64,000 nt of DNA from Solirubrobacter pauli. GTDB taxonomy: Bacteria > Actinomycetota > Thermoleophilia > Solirubrobacterales > Solirubrobacteraceae. Position 1 is the first letter of the stretch, and each line of letters opens with the position of its first letter. The position numbers were made by a program, and so were the translations under genes. The DNA is taken from the NCBI RefSeq assembly GCF_003633755.1, contig NZ_RBIL01000002.1, positions 2,170,001-2,234,000 on the forward strand, read 5' to 3'. Below are positions 52,083 to 61,979 of this stretch, piece by piece. The notes under the pieces are model-generated. The model worked only from the letters and a program-made list of their open reading frames with translations, ran no database searches and had not been told where the DNA came from.

Positions 52083-52928
52083 TCACCGGGTCACGTTCCG
52101 GGTCAGTCGGGCCACGCTGACCAGCGCGACCAGCTGCAGCAGGAGGGCGAACGCGGTCATGGAGGCGGAGACCGGGTTGGCGACGAGCCCGGCGAGCAAC
52201 CCCGGCCGGCCGAGCTCGCCGAGGAGCGCGGCGCCGAGCGGGAGGACGAGGACGATCCGCGCGGTGAAGCGAGCCTGGGCGGTGGCCGCGATGGCGTCAC
52301 GGTCCTGGCGGGCCGCGGTCTCGACGGCGGCCGCGAGGTCACGCAACAGCGTGGGCAGATCGCCGCCGGCCTCCCGCTGAAGCAGGACGCCGGCGACGAT
52401 CGCGTCCCACGCGGGCGCGTTCGCGCGCCCGCGCAGGCGTTCGAGCACCTCCACGGTCGGCGCGCCGAGGGCCAGCGCGCGAGCGGCGCGCGCGAGCTCG
52501 TGCCCGGCCGGGCCCGGGATGCCCGTCGCGACCACGCCGAGCGCGCCGCGCACCGAGTGCCCCGCGCCGAGCGCGTCGGCGAGCGCTCGCGCCACGGCCG
52601 GGGCGGCCTGCGTGAGCGCCGCCCGGAAGCGCCGTCGGCGCGCGGTGACGAGCGCGGTCGCGATGGTCGGACCGGCGACGCCCGCGAGCACCGCGAGGGT
52701 GACGCCGCCGAGCAGCCCGCCCGCCGCGGCCAGCGCCACGGCCGCCAGCACGCCGAGCCGCCGCCGCTCCTGCGAGGTCGGACTCGCACCCTCCGTGCCC
52801 GCGCGGACGAGCGGTGCCAGCACGTGCCTGACCGTCGCCGCGACCCGCGTCCGCTCGACCGCGGCGAGCAGCTCCCAGACGCCGACGACGGCCGCGACCG
52901 CGGCGAGGAACGCGAGCGGGACCGCCAT
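52083..52928 (-). CDS. tadB: Tad secretion membrane protein TadB (T2SSF domain)
   Basis: 281 residues from the ATG at 52928, which overlaps the tadA stop (ATGA); the open frame upstream is tadA shadow. Membrane helices at about 3-20, 65-95 and two at the C-terminus. The F-domain is recognisable (VARALADALGAGHSVRGALGVVATG, then LLQREAGGDLPTLLRDLAAAVETAARQ read in parts). It partners TadC and the ATPase TadA. Confidence 0.86.
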   Translation of the reverse strand: MAVPLAFLAAVAAVVGVWELLAAVERTRVAATVRHVLAPLVRAGTEGASPTSQERRRLGVLAAVALAAAGGLLGGVTLAVLAGVAGPTIATALVTARRRRFRAALTQAAPAVARALADALGAGHSVRGALGVVATGIPGPAGHELARAARALALGAPTVEVLERLRGRANAPAWDAIVAGVLLQREAGGDLPTLLRDLAAAVETAARQDRDAIAATAQARFTARIVLVLPLGAALLGELGRPGLLAGLVANPVSASMTAFALLLQLVALVSVARLTRNVTR

Positions 52929-54244
52929 CACGCCGCCCCGAGCGGGGTGGGCGGCCCGTCGTCGCGCCACGCGGGCCCGACGCCGCGCGAGGACGCAGGC
53001 CCGTCGCCCGGGGCGGCGCGACCGGGCGGCACCGCTCGCGGCGCCGGCGCGGCGCTGTCCGCGGGAGCGCGGGGCGGATCCCCCGCCTCCAGGCGCGCGG
53101 CGAGCTCGTCCGTCAAGGCCGCGCGCCAGCGTGGGGCGCCGTCGCGCCAGGCGTAGAGCTCGCGGGTGGCCGGGCCCGACGCGACGCGGACGACCTCGGC
53201 GACGGAGACGACCCGGCGGGAGCCGTCGGCGGTGCGGGCCTGGCAGACGACGAGGTCGAAGGCGTCGGCGATCTGCTCGCGGATCGCGGCGTGCGGCAAC
53301 CCCACGTCCGACATCAACGCCAGCACCTCGATGCGTCGCAACGCCTCGGTCGGCGAGCCGGCGTGGACGGTGCTCAGGGATCCGTCGTGGCCGGTCGAAA
53401 GCGCGGTCAGCAGGTCCAGGGCCTCGGGGCCGCGGACCTCGCCGACGATGATCCGGTCCGGGCGCATGCGCAGCGCGTTCCGCACCAGCCGGCGGATCGT
53501 CACCTCCCCGCGACCCTCGAGGTTCGGCGGACGCGCTTCCAGGCGCACGACGTGCGGCTGACGCAACCGCAGCTCGGCCGCGTCCTCGATCGTGACGACG
53601 CGCTCGTCCTCCCCCACGAAGCTGGAGAGCACGTTCAAGGTCGTCGTCTTGCCGGAGCCGGTGCCGCCGCAGACCAGCACGCTCGCGCGCGAGCGCACCG
53701 CACGCGCGAGGAAGTCGAGCAGCGGGCGGCCCATCGTGCCGTTGGCGACGAGGTCGTCCGGGGACAGCCCGTGGCGGCGGAAGCGGCGGATCGTCAACGC
53801 CGGCCCGTCCAGGGCCAGTGGCGGGAGCACGACGTTCACGCGTGACCCGTCCGGCAGGCGCGCGTCGCACAGCGGCTCGGCCTCGTCCGCGCGGCGCCCG
53901 AGCGGCGCCAGGATGCGCTCGATCGCGTCGCGCAGGTCGCTCTCGCGCTCGAAGCGCACGCGCGTGCCCTCGAGCCGCCCGCGCCGCTCGACCCACACGG
54001 GCGCGACGCCGCTGACCATGATCTCGTCGACCGACGGGTCGGCCAGCAGCGGCTCGAGCGGCCCGAGGCCGAACGCCCGCTGCGCGATCCGCGCCGCCAA
54101 CTCCACGCGCCGCTCCTCGCTGAGCACGCCCGCCTCGCGGTCGACCAGCGACCGGATGCGCCCCGGCAGATCCTCCTCCCCGGCCCCGGCGCCCGCGAGG
54201 AGCCGTTCGCGCAGGTCGCCGGCGAGAGCTTCGAGTGGGTCCAT
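52928..54244 (-). CDS. tadA: Tad/type IV secretion ATPase TadA (CpaF)
   Basis: 438 residues if started at the ATG at 54244 (an ATG at 54253 and a GTG at 54343 are alternatives). Motifs of the CpaF/VirB11 family: [20 protein letters not shown], Walker [14 protein letters not shown], the Asp box IEDAAELRL, Walker [21 protein letters not shown] and the His box [11 protein letters not shown]. The hexameric ATPase powers assembly. The last 60 residues are a Pro/Ala-rich tail. tadA-tadB-tadC form one minus-strand unit. No pilin, prepilin peptidase or TadD-G genes follow. Confidence 0.92.
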   Translation of the reverse strand: MDPLEALAGDLRERLLAGAGAGEEDLPGRIRSLVDREAGVLSEERRVELAARIAQRAFGLGPLEPLLADPSVDEIMVSGVAPVWVERRGRLEGTRVRFERESDLRDAIERILAPLGRRADEAEPLCDARLPDGSRVNVVLPPLALDGPALTIRRFRRHGLSPDDLVANGTMGRPLLDFLARAVRSRASVLVCGGTGSGKTTTLNVLSSFVGEDERVVTIEDAAELRLRQPHVVRLEARPPNLEGRGEVTIRRLVRNALRMRPDRIIVGEVRGPEALDLLTALSTGHDGSLSTVHAGSPTEALRRIEVLALMSDVGLPHAAIREQIADAFDLVVCQARTADGSRRVVSVAEVVRVASGPATRELYAWRDGAPRWRAALTDELAARLEAGDPPRAPADSAAPAPRAVPPGRAAPGDGPASSRGVGPAWRDDGPPTPLGAA

Positions 54245-54398
54245 GCCCTCCATAGGCGCGCACGCGGAGATCTCTCCCCCACCTGCGAGTGCGTTCGTGC
54301 AGTTACGGGCCTCGTATCGCGGGGCTTCAAAAGTGACCCTCACCGCTGGGGCGATCCGGCGCGTGCGTCGTTCGCACTTACGATCGGCCGCGTCGAGT

Positions 54399-54545
54399 AG
54401 GAGGAAGCACCGAGTGACTGCCCCGACGAGACCGCTTCCGCGACCTGCGAACGCGCGGCTGACGGCCGCCCACGCGTTCTTCCGCAGAGGTCAGGCGAAC
54501 GCCGAGAGCTGGAGCATGCTGATCGCCAAGACCCGCGGACTGCTG
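54399..54545 (+). other. start of a small ORF with a strong ribosome binding site, running into a LysR remnant
   Basis: A near-perfect AGGAGG (54399-54404) stands nine bases before a GTG at 54414. The frame then reads [20 protein letters not shown] and [20 protein letters not shown], a plausible helical start. After about 45 codons it becomes the exact antisense of a LysR helix-turn-helix and continues without clear meaning to 55496. I read this as the front of a gene cut by a rearrangement. The 575-base stretch 54344-54918 has no other gene I can support. Confidence 0.35.
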
Positions 54546-54644
54546 CGAGAGGCCCGGCTGCGCGATCCACAGGCGCTCGGCCGCGCGCGTCAAGCTTCCT
54601 TCCTCGGCCACGGCCACGAAGTAGCGCAGGTGTCGCAGGTCCAT
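54537..54644 (-). pseudogene. LysR-family regulator remnant
   Basis: From the ATG at 54644 the minus strand reads [20 protein letters not shown] and [16 protein letters not shown], the classic first 36 residues of a LysR helix-turn-helix. After LSQQ the similarity stops; the frame continues for 52 Arg/Gly/Ser-rich residues to 54378 with no effector domain. Only about an eighth of the gene remains. The open frame cannot make a working LysR regulator. Confidence 0.75.
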
Positions 54645-54918
54645 CGGTCCTCCCGCTCGTCAGGGCGCTCGGGGACCGTACCCCCGGCCCGGAGGCGCGA
54701 CACGGCGGCACCGGGCCGGCCGGCGCGCAGCCCGTCCCGAGCGGGCGCTCCGCACGCGAACGCGCCGCGCGGCCGCGTCCTCCGGCCTTACCGCGAGGTG
54801 GTTCGTGGCCTGACGCGCACGCGGCAGGCCCGCCGCGTCCGGGGAGCCTACGCCCAGTGGTGGTCCTTCTCTCCGCTCCCCGCCGCCGTCCCGCCCGCCC
54901 GTGCCCCCGGGCGGGCGG

Positions 54919-55482
54919 ATGATCCGTGTCCTCGTGGTCGACCACCACCCGGCCGTGCGCGCGGGCCTGCAGGCGTTCCTGCTGACCGAGCCCGGGTTCG
55001 TGTACGCCGGCGACTGCGACGGCGGCGCCTCGCTGGTGTCCGCGCTGCACCGCGCGCACCCGGACGTCGTGCTGCTGGACGCGGCGCCACGGCGCGGCGG
55101 GCTCCAGCTCTGCCACCGCCTCAAGCAGGAGGCGCCGGCGGTGAAGGTCGTCATCTTCGCCGCCGAGGCGATCGACGAGCTGCTGCTGCCGGCGCGGCTG
55201 GCCGGCGCCGACGGGCTGATCGACAAGGGCACCGGGGCCCGCGAGCTGTTCGAGTCGCTCCGCCGGATCAGCCGCGGCGAATGCCTGATCGACCGCCCGC
55301 CGGCGACGGTGCTGAGGGACGCGCTGGCGCGGGTGCCGGCGGACCAGCGCGTGCTCGCCGGGCTGCTGCTCGACGGCACGCCCGAGGCCGACGCCGCGCG
55401 TGCGCTCGGCATGACCGTCCAGAACGTCCGCCACGGCGTCCACCGCGTGCTCGGCGCGTGGCACGCGGCCGGCTGGGCGTGA
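54919..55482 (+). CDS. response-regulator-like protein with helix-turn-helix end
   Basis: 187 residues from the ATG at 54919. A receiver domain fills residues 1-120: MIRVLVVDHHPAVRAGLQAF, the phosphoacceptor site HPDVVLLDAAPRRGG, and the Lys in GLIDKGTG. The usual acidic pair at the front (DD) is DH here, which may weaken metal binding and phosphorylation. The last 55 residues (LLLDGTPEADAARALGMTVQ, NVRHGVHRVLGAW) form a LuxR/sigma-4-like helix-turn-helix. The partner kinase and targets are unknown. It converges on the frameshifted NarL-type gene, 10 bases apart. Confidence 0.78.
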   Translation: MIRVLVVDHHPAVRAGLQAFLLTEPGFVYAGDCDGGASLVSALHRAHPDVVLLDAAPRRGGLQLCHRLKQEAPAVKVVIFAAEAIDELLLPARLAGADGLIDKGTGARELFESLRRISRGECLIDRPPATVLRDALARVPADQRVLAGLLLDGTPEADAARALGMTVQNVRHGVHRVLGAWHAAGWA

Positions 55483-55492
55483 CGCGGCGGCG

Positions 55493-56133
55493 CTAGGGCG
55501 ACACGAGCCCGCGTCGCACGGCGTACCTGGTCAAAGCGACGCGGTCGTGCAGCCCGAGCTTCTCGAGCACGTTCTGCCGGTGGCGCTCGACGGTGTTGAC
55601 GCTGATGCTGAGGATGTCGGCGATCTCACGGCTGGTGTGGCCTTCCGCGATCAACTTGACGACCTCGCCTTCGCGCGGGCTGAGCTCCCCCGGTCCGGCC
55701 AGGTCCTCCGGCTCGGTGCGGGCGAGGAAGTCGCCGACGAGCGCGCCGCCGGCGTCCGCGGAGAGGAACGTCTCGCCCCGCAGCACGGCGCGGCACGCCT
55801 CGACGAGCTCCTCCTTGGCGGCGGTCGTGGACAGGTAGCCGGTCCGGCGCGCAGCGCGTCGAAGAGCGGCTCCGTGCTGTCGTCCAGCGACAGCATCAGC
55901 ACCTTGAGCTCGGGCTTGTACTGGCGCATCCGGCGCGCCGCCTGCAGGCCCGTCAGCTTGGGCAGCGCCAGGTCGAGGATCACCAGGTCGGTGGGCTGCC
56001 GTTGCACGTGGGTCAGAGCCGCCGCGCCGTCGCCCACCTCGGTGACCTCGAACTCGCGCTCGGCCTCCAACAGGCAGCGCATCCCCGCCCGGAGCAACGT
56101 GTGGCCTTCGGCGATGAGGATCTGGAACGGCAT
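55493..56133 (-). pseudogene. NarL/FixJ-type response regulator broken by a 4-base deletion
   Basis: The N-terminal receiver (MPFQILIAEGHTLLRAGMRC, then DLVILDLALPKLTGLQAARRM and SLDDSTEPLFDALRAG) is read in one frame from the ATG at 56133. The continuation (TGYLSTTAAKEELVEACRAV, then LSPREGEVVKLIAEGHTSRE and SVNTVERHRQNVLEKLGL) is in another frame. The break is at about 55843/55844: the DNA reads GCCGG-ACCGGCTAC where GCCGG-CGCG-ACCGGCTAC would restore RAGATGYLS. Both halves are otherwise intact, so the loss is recent or a sequencing error. Repaired length would be about 214 residues. Confidence 0.85.
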
Positions 56134-56408
56134 GGGGCACGTCCTCGCAGCGACCGCACACCGGACCGGCTGGAACGATCGCGCGGTGGCGCCTCGAGAC
56201 GGACCCGGCCCGCTGACGCCGTGTCCATATCGTCGCAGGCCGGGCGCGCCGTGCCGACCGCGCGGGCGCGGATCGAGTGGCGGCGGCGCCAGGGCGCAGA
56301 GCACCGAATTCTTCCGCTGTCAGCGTCGAGACGACATGAGCGGTGGATGTTCACCGTTCGATCGCACTTGATGGTGCACCGGCATTTCCTCAATGGTGCG
56401 GGCCCTCC

Positions 56409-57185
56409 ATGGACACGCTGCCACGTGTCACCGACACTCGAGGGGTGCCCAGCGCGCCCACAGTGGAGGTCGCGACCGCTTACGGCAATGCTCGCCGGCG
56501 CACGGGCATCCGCCTGATCGCCAGCCACGAGGCACCGCTCGGCCCACTGCTCGGCGTCGCGGGCGACGCGGCCCGGCAGCAGCTCGTCGGCCGGACGGTC
56601 TGGCTCGACCGCGGGCGCTGGACCGTGCCCGGCGACGGCGTCTCCACCGGCTTCGAGGGCTGGCTAGGCCTGCTGATCCTCGACGGGCTCGTCGTCCGCC
56701 ATGTGTACGCGGGCGGGATGCGCTCCTGCGAGCTCCTCGGCCCCGGCGACGTCCTGCAGCCGTGGAGCGAAGGCGGCGAGCCGGGCACCGTCGACGTCTT
56801 CGGCGGCTGGCGCGTGCTCGAGCCGACCCGGATCGCGTTGCTGGACGCCGCCTTCGCGCGCCGCGCCGACCGCTGGCCGAGCATCACGGGCGAGCTGATG
56901 CGGCGCAGCCTCGCCCGCAGCCAGGCACTGGCCGTGCTGCTCGCCCTCGCGCACGCCCGTCGCGCCGACGTGCGCCTGCGCGCGCTGTTCTGGCACCTGG
57001 CCGACCGCTGGGGCCGGATGACGCCGGAGGGCGCCGTGCTCTCGCTGACCCTGACGCACAGCCTGATCGCGCAGCTCACCGGGCTCCGGCGGCCCAGCGT
57101 GTCGGTCACCCTGGCTGATCTGGAGCGCTCCGGGGAGATCCGCCGGGTCGACCGGAGCACGTGGCTGATCGCGGATCGCCGCTGA
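56409..57185 (+). CDS. Crp/Fnr-like transcription regulator
   Basis: 258 residues from the ATG at 56409. The N-terminal region (about 60-175) has the cyclic-nucleotide-binding beta-roll look (GWLGLLILDGLVVRHVYAGG, CELLGPGDVLQPW, then WRVLEPTRIALLDAAFARR). The C-terminal winged helix reads LTHSLIAQLTGLRRPSVSVT and LADLERSGEIRRVDRSTWLI, typical of Crp_C. The cAMP-contacting residues are not recognisable, so its signal is unknown. The 275 bases upstream (56134-56408) hold no gene and are AT-richer, probably its promoter. Confidence 0.82.
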   Translation: MDTLPRVTDTRGVPSAPTVEVATAYGNARRRTGIRLIASHEAPLGPLLGVAGDAARQQLVGRTVWLDRGRWTVPGDGVSTGFEGWLGLLILDGLVVRHVYAGGMRSCELLGPGDVLQPWSEGGEPGTVDVFGGWRVLEPTRIALLDAAFARRADRWPSITGELMRRSLARSQALAVLLALAHARRADVRLRALFWHLADRWGRMTPEGAVLSLTLTHSLIAQLTGLRRPSVSVTLADLERSGEIRRVDRSTWLIADRR

Positions 57186-57270
57186 CCGGCGAGGGCGCTC
57201 TCGGACGGGCGGCGCGGGAAACTTCTCCCCCACGCTGTCCCCAAACGCCCGGCGCGTTCGTCGGCACTAC

Positions 57271-57606
57271 ATGAGATACGCACTCCTGATCTACGTCGAC
57301 CCCAACGCGCAGGACGGCACGTCCGAGGAAGAGCGCGCCGCGGTCACGCGCGAGTACATGGCGATGTACGAGGACGAGCGGGTCCACTCGGGCGCTCATT
57401 TGAAGGGCATCGAGACGGCCACCGTCGTCCGCGACGACCTCGTCACCGACGGCCCGTTCGCCAACACGAAGGAGATCTTCGGCGGCTTCTTCCTGATCGA
57501 GGCGGCCGACCTCGACGGGGCGCTGGAGATCGCCAAGCGCGTGCCGGCCACGCGTGCCGGCGGCGCCGTCGAGGTGCGGCCGATCAACTCGGAGCACACC
57601 CGCTGA
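57271..57606 (+). CDS. YCII/DGPF-domain protein
   Basis: 111 residues, full length for the family. [11 protein letters not shown] at the front and the signature [20 protein letters not shown] (about 58-77) define it, with the C-terminal [12 protein letters not shown] proteins are small ferredoxin-like enzymes or binders with no settled reaction. They are typically encoded next to ECF42 sigma factors, as here, where the stop codon overlaps the next gene. Confidence 0.9.
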   Translation: MRYALLIYVDPNAQDGTSEEERAAVTREYMAMYEDERVHSGAHLKGIETATVVRDDLVTDGPFANTKEIFGGFFLIEAADLDGALEIAKRVPATRAGGAVEVRPINSEHTR

Positions 57607-58739
57607 TCGACGCCGTCTTCCGTGCGGAGTGGGGCCGCGTCGTGGCCTCGCTCGTCGGCTTCCTCGGCGACTTCGACCGCGCCGAGGAAGCCGCGCAGGA
57701 GGCGTTCGCGATCGCCGCCGAGCGCTGGCCGCGCGACGGCGTCCCGAGCAACCCGGGCGCCTGGCTCACGACCACCGCCAAGCGCCGCGCGATCGACCGC
57801 ATCCGCCGAGAGCAGGCGCACCCCGTGATCGACCCGACCCCGCCCACCGAGACCTCCGACTTCCCGGACGAGCGTCTCGAGCTGATCTTCACCTGCTGCC
57901 ATCCGGCGCTGCCGACCGAGGCGCAGGTGGCGCTCACGCTCAGGACCCTCGGCGGTCTGAGCACCGAGGAGATCGCCCGCGCCTTCCTGGTCGCGCCGGA
58001 GACGATGAAGCGCCGCCTCACGCGCGCGAAGGCCAAGATCCGCGACGCCGGCATCCCGTTCGCCGTCCCGCCGGACCACCTGCTGCCCGAGCGCCTCCAG
58101 GCCGTCCTCGCCGTCCTGTACCTGATCTTCAACGAGGGCTACGGCGGCCGCAACGACCTCGCCGACCAGGCGATCAGCCTCACGTCCGTGCTCGCCGCGC
58201 TGATGCCGGACGAGGGCGACGTGCACGGGCTCCTCGCGCTCATGCTCATCCACGACGCGCGCCGCGCCGCGCGGTTCGCCGAGGGCGAGATCGTCCTGCT
58301 CGCCGACCAGGACCGGGCGCGGTGGGACGACGCCAAGCTGCACGCCGGCCGTCGCGCGCTCCGAAGGGCGAGCGGCCCGTACGCGCTGCAGGCGGCGATC
58401 GCGTCCCTGCAGTGCGAGGACCCGATCGACTGGCCGCGCGTCGCCGACCTGTACGCGCGGCTGCCCCAGACGCCGGTGGTGCAACTCAACCGCGCCGTCG
58501 CGATCGCGGAGGCGGGTGACGTCCCGCGCGCCCTCGCGATCGTCGACGCGCTCGACCTGCACGGCTACCGCTACCTGCATTCCACCCGCGCGGAGCTGCT
58601 CAAGCGCCTCGGCCGCCCGCGCGAGGCCGCCGACGCCTACCGTCGCGCACTCGCGCTCGACCCGCCGCCCGCCGAACGCCGCCTGCTCGCGGATAGGCTC
58701 GATGATCTCGATGACCGATCCGCTGCAGATCGCCCGTGA
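57603..58739 (+). CDS. ECF42-like sigma factor with C-terminal TPR-like extension
   Basis: About 378 residues. Region 2 ([54 protein letters not shown]) and region 4 ([40 protein letters not shown]) are followed by a 190-residue extension with [11 protein letters not shown] and helical-repeat segments ([20 protein letters not shown]). This is the ECF42 plan. To keep all of region 2 the start must be upstream of the GTG at 57642; the only candidate is a CTG at 57603 overlapping the DGPF stop (CTGA), so the start is uncertain. No anti-sigma gene is seen; the extension usually supplies control. Confidence 0.88.
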   Translation: MIDAVFRAEWGRVVASLVGFLGDFDRAEEAAQEAFAIAAERWPRDGVPSNPGAWLTTTAKRRAIDRIRREQAHPVIDPTPPTETSDFPDERLELIFTCCHPALPTEAQVALTLRTLGGLSTEEIARAFLVAPETMKRRLTRAKAKIRDAGIPFAVPPDHLLPERLQAVLAVLYLIFNEGYGGRNDLADQAISLTSVLAALMPDEGDVHGLLALMLIHDARRAARFAEGEIVLLADQDRARWDDAKLHAGRRALRRASGPYALQAAIASLQCEDPIDWPRVADLYARLPQTPVVQLNRAVAIAEAGDVPRALAIVDALDLHGYRYLHSTRAELLKRLGRPREAADAYRRALALDPPPAERRLLADRLDDLDDRSAADRP

Positions 58740-61272
58740 CCTGTACGGGCTCGACGCGACCGCCCGGCCGCTGCCCGGCGAGCACGACCTCAACTTCGCG
58801 CTGACCGCCGACGGCACGCGCTACGTGCTCAAGCTGCACGCCGACGCGGCCGACCTCGCGCTCGAGGACGCCGTGCTCGAGCACCTGCGCGACGAGCCCG
58901 CGGTGCCGCGGCTCGCCGGGCCGACCCAGGCGTCGAACGGGTACACGGTGCGGCTGCTGAGCTGGCTCGAGGGCGCGGCGTGGGCGCAGGCGCCCGGCGA
59001 CATGGCCGAGCTCGGCCGCACGGTCGCGCGTGTGGATCGGGCGCTGGCCGGCTTCACGCATCCGAACATGCGCCGCCCGCACCGGTGGGACCTCAAGAAC
59101 GCGGTCGACGGGCTCGACCACCTCCCCCACCAGGTCATCCACAACGACGCGAACGAGCACAACATCCTCGTCGCGCCGGACGGCTCGATCGGCCTGATCG
59201 ACTTCGGCGACGTCGTCTACACCGCCCGCGTGTGCGGGCTCGCCATCGCGGGCGCGTACGCGATGCATGGCTGTCCCGATCCCGCGCGTGCGGTCGTGCC
59301 GCTGGTGCGCGGCTACCACGAGATCGCGCCGCTCAGCGCCGACGAGCTGGCCGTGCTGTTCGACCTGATGGTCGCGCGGCTGAAGATGAGCGTGGCGATG
59401 GCGGACAAGCAGTTCGCCGAGCGGCCGGACAACGACTACCTGCTCGTCAGCCAGGCCGGCATCAAGGAGGTGCTGCGGCGGCTGGAAGGCGAGGACCCGG
59501 TCCTCGCCCACTTCCGCTTCCGCGACGCGTGCGGGTACGAGGCCAGCCCGAAGGCGCGCGCGGTCCGCCAGCGGCTGCTGCTCACCGACGCGCACCCGGT
59601 GATGGACGGCGACCTGGCGAACGCGCCGGTGCTCGACCTGGCGGCCGCGATGCCGCCCGTGGACGGCCTGGCGATCGGCCGCTACGACGAGCAGCGCGCG
59701 ATCTACACCGCGCCCGAGTTCCAGACGCCCGACGGCCGCTGGCGCACGCGCCACATGGCGATCGACATCTTCGCGCCCGCCGGCGCGCCCGTGTACGCGC
59801 CGCTGGACGGCGTGGTCGAGCGGCGCGAGAACCGCAACCAGCTCGGCGACTACGGCGGGCTGCTGGTCGTGCGGCACGGGGACTTCTGGACGCTCCACGG
59901 TCACCTGGACCCGGAGTCGCTCGCGGAGGGCGAGGTCAAGCAGGGCGACGTGATCGCCCGGCTCGGCACGGCCGAGGTCAACGGCGGCTGGGAGCCGCAC
60001 CTGCACCTGCAGCTGTTCACGGACCTGGTCGGCAACCTCGACGGCGTCGCGCTGCCCGAGGAGGCGGACCTGTTCCGCAGCGTGTGCCCGGACCCGAACC
60101 TGCTGCTCGGCCTCCCGAACGGCGTGGACGCGCGCGGGCCGCGCGTGGACACCCCGGCACGGCGGCGCACGGTCATGAGCCGCGCGCTGTCGCTCGCCTA
60201 CGACGAGCCCCTGCACATCGTCCGCGGCGAAGGTGCCCACCTCTACGACGCCGACGGCCGCGCGTTCCTGGACCTGGTCAACAACGTCGCGCACGTCGGG
60301 CACTGCCACCCGCGGGTGGTCGCGGCGGGCGCGGCGCAGATGGCGGTGCTCAACACCAACACGCGGTACCTGCACGGCTCGGTGGTCGACTACGCCCGGC
60401 GGCTCGCGGCGACGTTCCCCGATCCCCTGCAGGTGTGCTTCTTCGTCAACAGCGGGTCCGAGGCCAACGACCTCGCGCTGCGGCTCGCCTACGCGCACAC
60501 CGGGCGCGACGAGGTCGCCGTGCTCGACCACGCCTACCACGGGCACCTGACCTCGACGATCGGGCTCTCGCCGTACAAGGCGCCGCCCCGGCACGCGTCG
60601 GTGACGCCGCTGTGGGAGCTGCCCGCGGTCGACCGGCCGGCCGCGTTCTTCGCCGAGCCGATCCTCGGCTGCGCGGGGCAGGTCGTCCCGCCGCCCGGCT
60701 ATCTGCGCGCCGCCTTCGAGGCCGTGCGCGCGGCCGGTGGCCTGTGCGTGGCGGACGAGGTGCAGACCGGGTTCGGTCGCGTCGGCGAGCACTTCTGGGC
60801 GTTCGAGCTGGGCGGCGTGGTGCCGGACATCGTCACGCTCGGCAAGCCGATCGGCAACGGGCATCCGCTCGGGGCGGTGGTCACGACGCCCGAGGTCGCC
60901 GCCTCGTTCCTCACCGGGATGGAGTACTTCAACACGTTCGGCGGGAACCCGGTCAGCGCGGAGATCGGGCTGGCCGTGCTGGACGTCATCCAGGACGAGC
61001 GCCTGCAGGCGCACGCGCGGGCGATGGGCGCGCGGCTGCTCGACGGGCTGCGCGGAATGGACGTGGTGGACGCGCGCGGGGCCGGGTTGTTCCTCGGCGT
61101 GGAGCTCTCGTCGCGGGAGGAGGCGGCGCGCGTGAAGGAGGCGCTGAAGGCGCGCGGCGTGCTGATCTCGACCGACGGGCCGAACGAGGACGTTTTGAAG
61201 ATCAAGCCGCCGCTCGCGATCAGCGCCGACGACTGCGATCGCTTCCTGGAGGCCCTGTGCGACGTGCTCTAG
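58711..61272 (+). CDS. fusion: APH-type kinase + M23 peptidase domain + class III aminotransferase
   Basis: 853 residues from the ATG at 58711 (ATG at 58702 also possible). Residues about 1-300 are an aminoglycoside-phosphotransferase-fold kinase with the catalytic loop [19 protein letters not shown] (about 144) and IDFGD (about 164). Residues about 330-450 are an M23-type domain with [26 protein letters not shown] and PHLHLQL, which keep the zinc ligands. Residues about 480-853 are a PLP class III aminotransferase with [27 protein letters not shown] and the PLP lysine in [12 protein letters not shown]. In animals the matching kinase and PLP phospho-lyase act in sequence on hydroxylysine or phosphoethanolamine, so a two-step kinase/lyase enzyme is a fair inference. 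The role of the M23 part is unclear. Confidence 0.88.
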   Translation: MTDPLQIARDLYGLDATARPLPGEHDLNFALTADGTRYVLKLHADAADLALEDAVLEHLRDEPAVPRLAGPTQASNGYTVRLLSWLEGAAWAQAPGDMAELGRTVARVDRALAGFTHPNMRRPHRWDLKNAVDGLDHLPHQVIHNDANEHNILVAPDGSIGLIDFGDVVYTARVCGLAIAGAYAMHGCPDPARAVVPLVRGYHEIAPLSADELAVLFDLMVARLKMSVAMADKQFAERPDNDYLLVSQAGIKEVLRRLEGEDPVLAHFRFRDACGYEASPKARAVRQRLLLTDAHPVMDGDLANAPVLDLAAAMPPVDGLAIGRYDEQRAIYTAPEFQTPDGRWRTRHMAIDIFAPAGAPVYAPLDGVVERRENRNQLGDYGGLLVVRHGDFWTLHGHLDPESLAEGEVKQGDVIARLGTAEVNGGWEPHLHLQLFTDLVGNLDGVALPEEADLFRSVCPDPNLLLGLPNGVDARGPRVDTPARRRTVMSRALSLAYDEPLHIVRGEGAHLYDADGRAFLDLVNNVAHVGHCHPRVVAAGAAQMAVLNTNTRYLHGSVVDYARRLAATFPDPLQVCFFVNSGSEANDLALRLAYAHTGRDEVAVLDHAYHGHLTSTIGLSPYKAPPRHASVTPLWELPAVDRPAAFFAEPILGCAGQVVPPPGYLRAAFEAVRAAGGLCVADEVQTGFGRVGEHFWAFELGGVVPDIVTLGKPIGNGHPLGAVVTTPEVAASFLTGMEYFNTFGGNPVSAEIGLAVLDVIQDERLQAHARAMGARLLDGLRGMDVVDARGAGLFLGVELSSREEAARVKEALKARGVLISTDGPNEDVLKIKPPLAISADDCDRFLEALCDVL

Positions 61273-61979
61273 TCACCGGCGCCGGCAGCGCCGACGGGAT
61301 CGGGTTCGCGATCGCGCGGCTGATCGCGGCGCGTGGCGCGGAGGTGACGATCACGTCGACGACCGAGCGGATCTTCGAGCGGGCGTCGGAGATCGGCGCA
61401 CGCGGTGTCGTGGCGGACCTGACCCGCTGGGAGGACGCGGAGCGCGTCGTCGCCGAGGCGGGCGCGATCGACGTGCTCGTCAACAACGCCGGCATGGTGC
61501 AGACCGGCGTCGACGCGCCGGACCGGCTGTTCACCGAGCTCGGGGAAGCCGAGTGGCTGCGCGGGATCGACATCAACCTGCACACGACGTTCCGCCTGTG
61601 CCGGCTGGTCGCGCCCGGCATGCCGGCCGGGGGCCGGATCGTGAACGTCTCGTCGGTCACGGGGCCGTACGTGGCGCTGCTCTATTCGGCCGCCTACGGC
61701 GCCGCGAAGGCGGGCGTGGACGGGCTGACGCGGGCGCTGGCGCTCGAGCTCGGGCCGCGCGGGGTGACCGTCAACAGCGTCGCCCCGGGCTGGATCGCGA
61801 CCGGCTCCTCGACCGAGGAGGAGCTGCGTGCGGGCGCGAACACGCCGGTCGGCCGTCCCGGGACGCCGGACGAGGTCGCCGAGGTCGTCGCGTTCCTCGC
61901 TTCGCCGGGTGCGTCCTACGTGACCGGCCAGTCGCTCGTGGTCGACGGCGGCAACACGCTCCAGGAGCTGAAGCTCTAG
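61257..61979 (+). CDS. short-chain dehydrogenase/reductase (SDR)
   Basis: 240 residues from the GTG at 61257, which has GGAGG four bases upstream and overlaps the fusion gene stop by 16 bases. Classical SDR motifs: [15 protein letters not shown] (cofactor site), [12 protein letters not shown], the catalytic Ser in [15 protein letters not shown] (Tyr and Lys) and [12 protein letters not shown], ending with [12 protein letters not shown]. It is an NAD(P)-dependent oxidoreductase; the substrate is unknown, but it is coupled to the kinase/aminotransferase fusion and may act on the same compound, possibly the aldehyde or alcohol. Confidence 0.92.
   Translation: MRRALVTGAGSADGIGFAIARLIAARGAEVTITSTTERIFERASEIGARGVVADLTRWEDAERVVAEAGAIDVLVNNAGMVQTGVDAPDRLFTELGEAEWLRGIDINLHTTFRLCRLVAPGMPAGGRIVNVSSVTGPYVALLYSAAYGAAKAGVDGLTRALALELGPRGVTVNSVAPGWIATGSSTEEELRAGANTPVGRPGTPDEVAEVVAFLASPGASYVTGQSLVVDGGNTLQELKL

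Noticed and set aside
52929-54263. Upstream extension of the tadB frame
   Set aside because: The extension is Arg/Gly/Ala-rich shadow of tadA. The real TadB start is the ATG overlapping the tadA stop.
58600-61014. 804-codon open frame on the minus strand
   Set aside because: Antisense shadow of the kinase/M23/aminotransferase fusion, of low-complexity Arg/Val/His/Asp composition.
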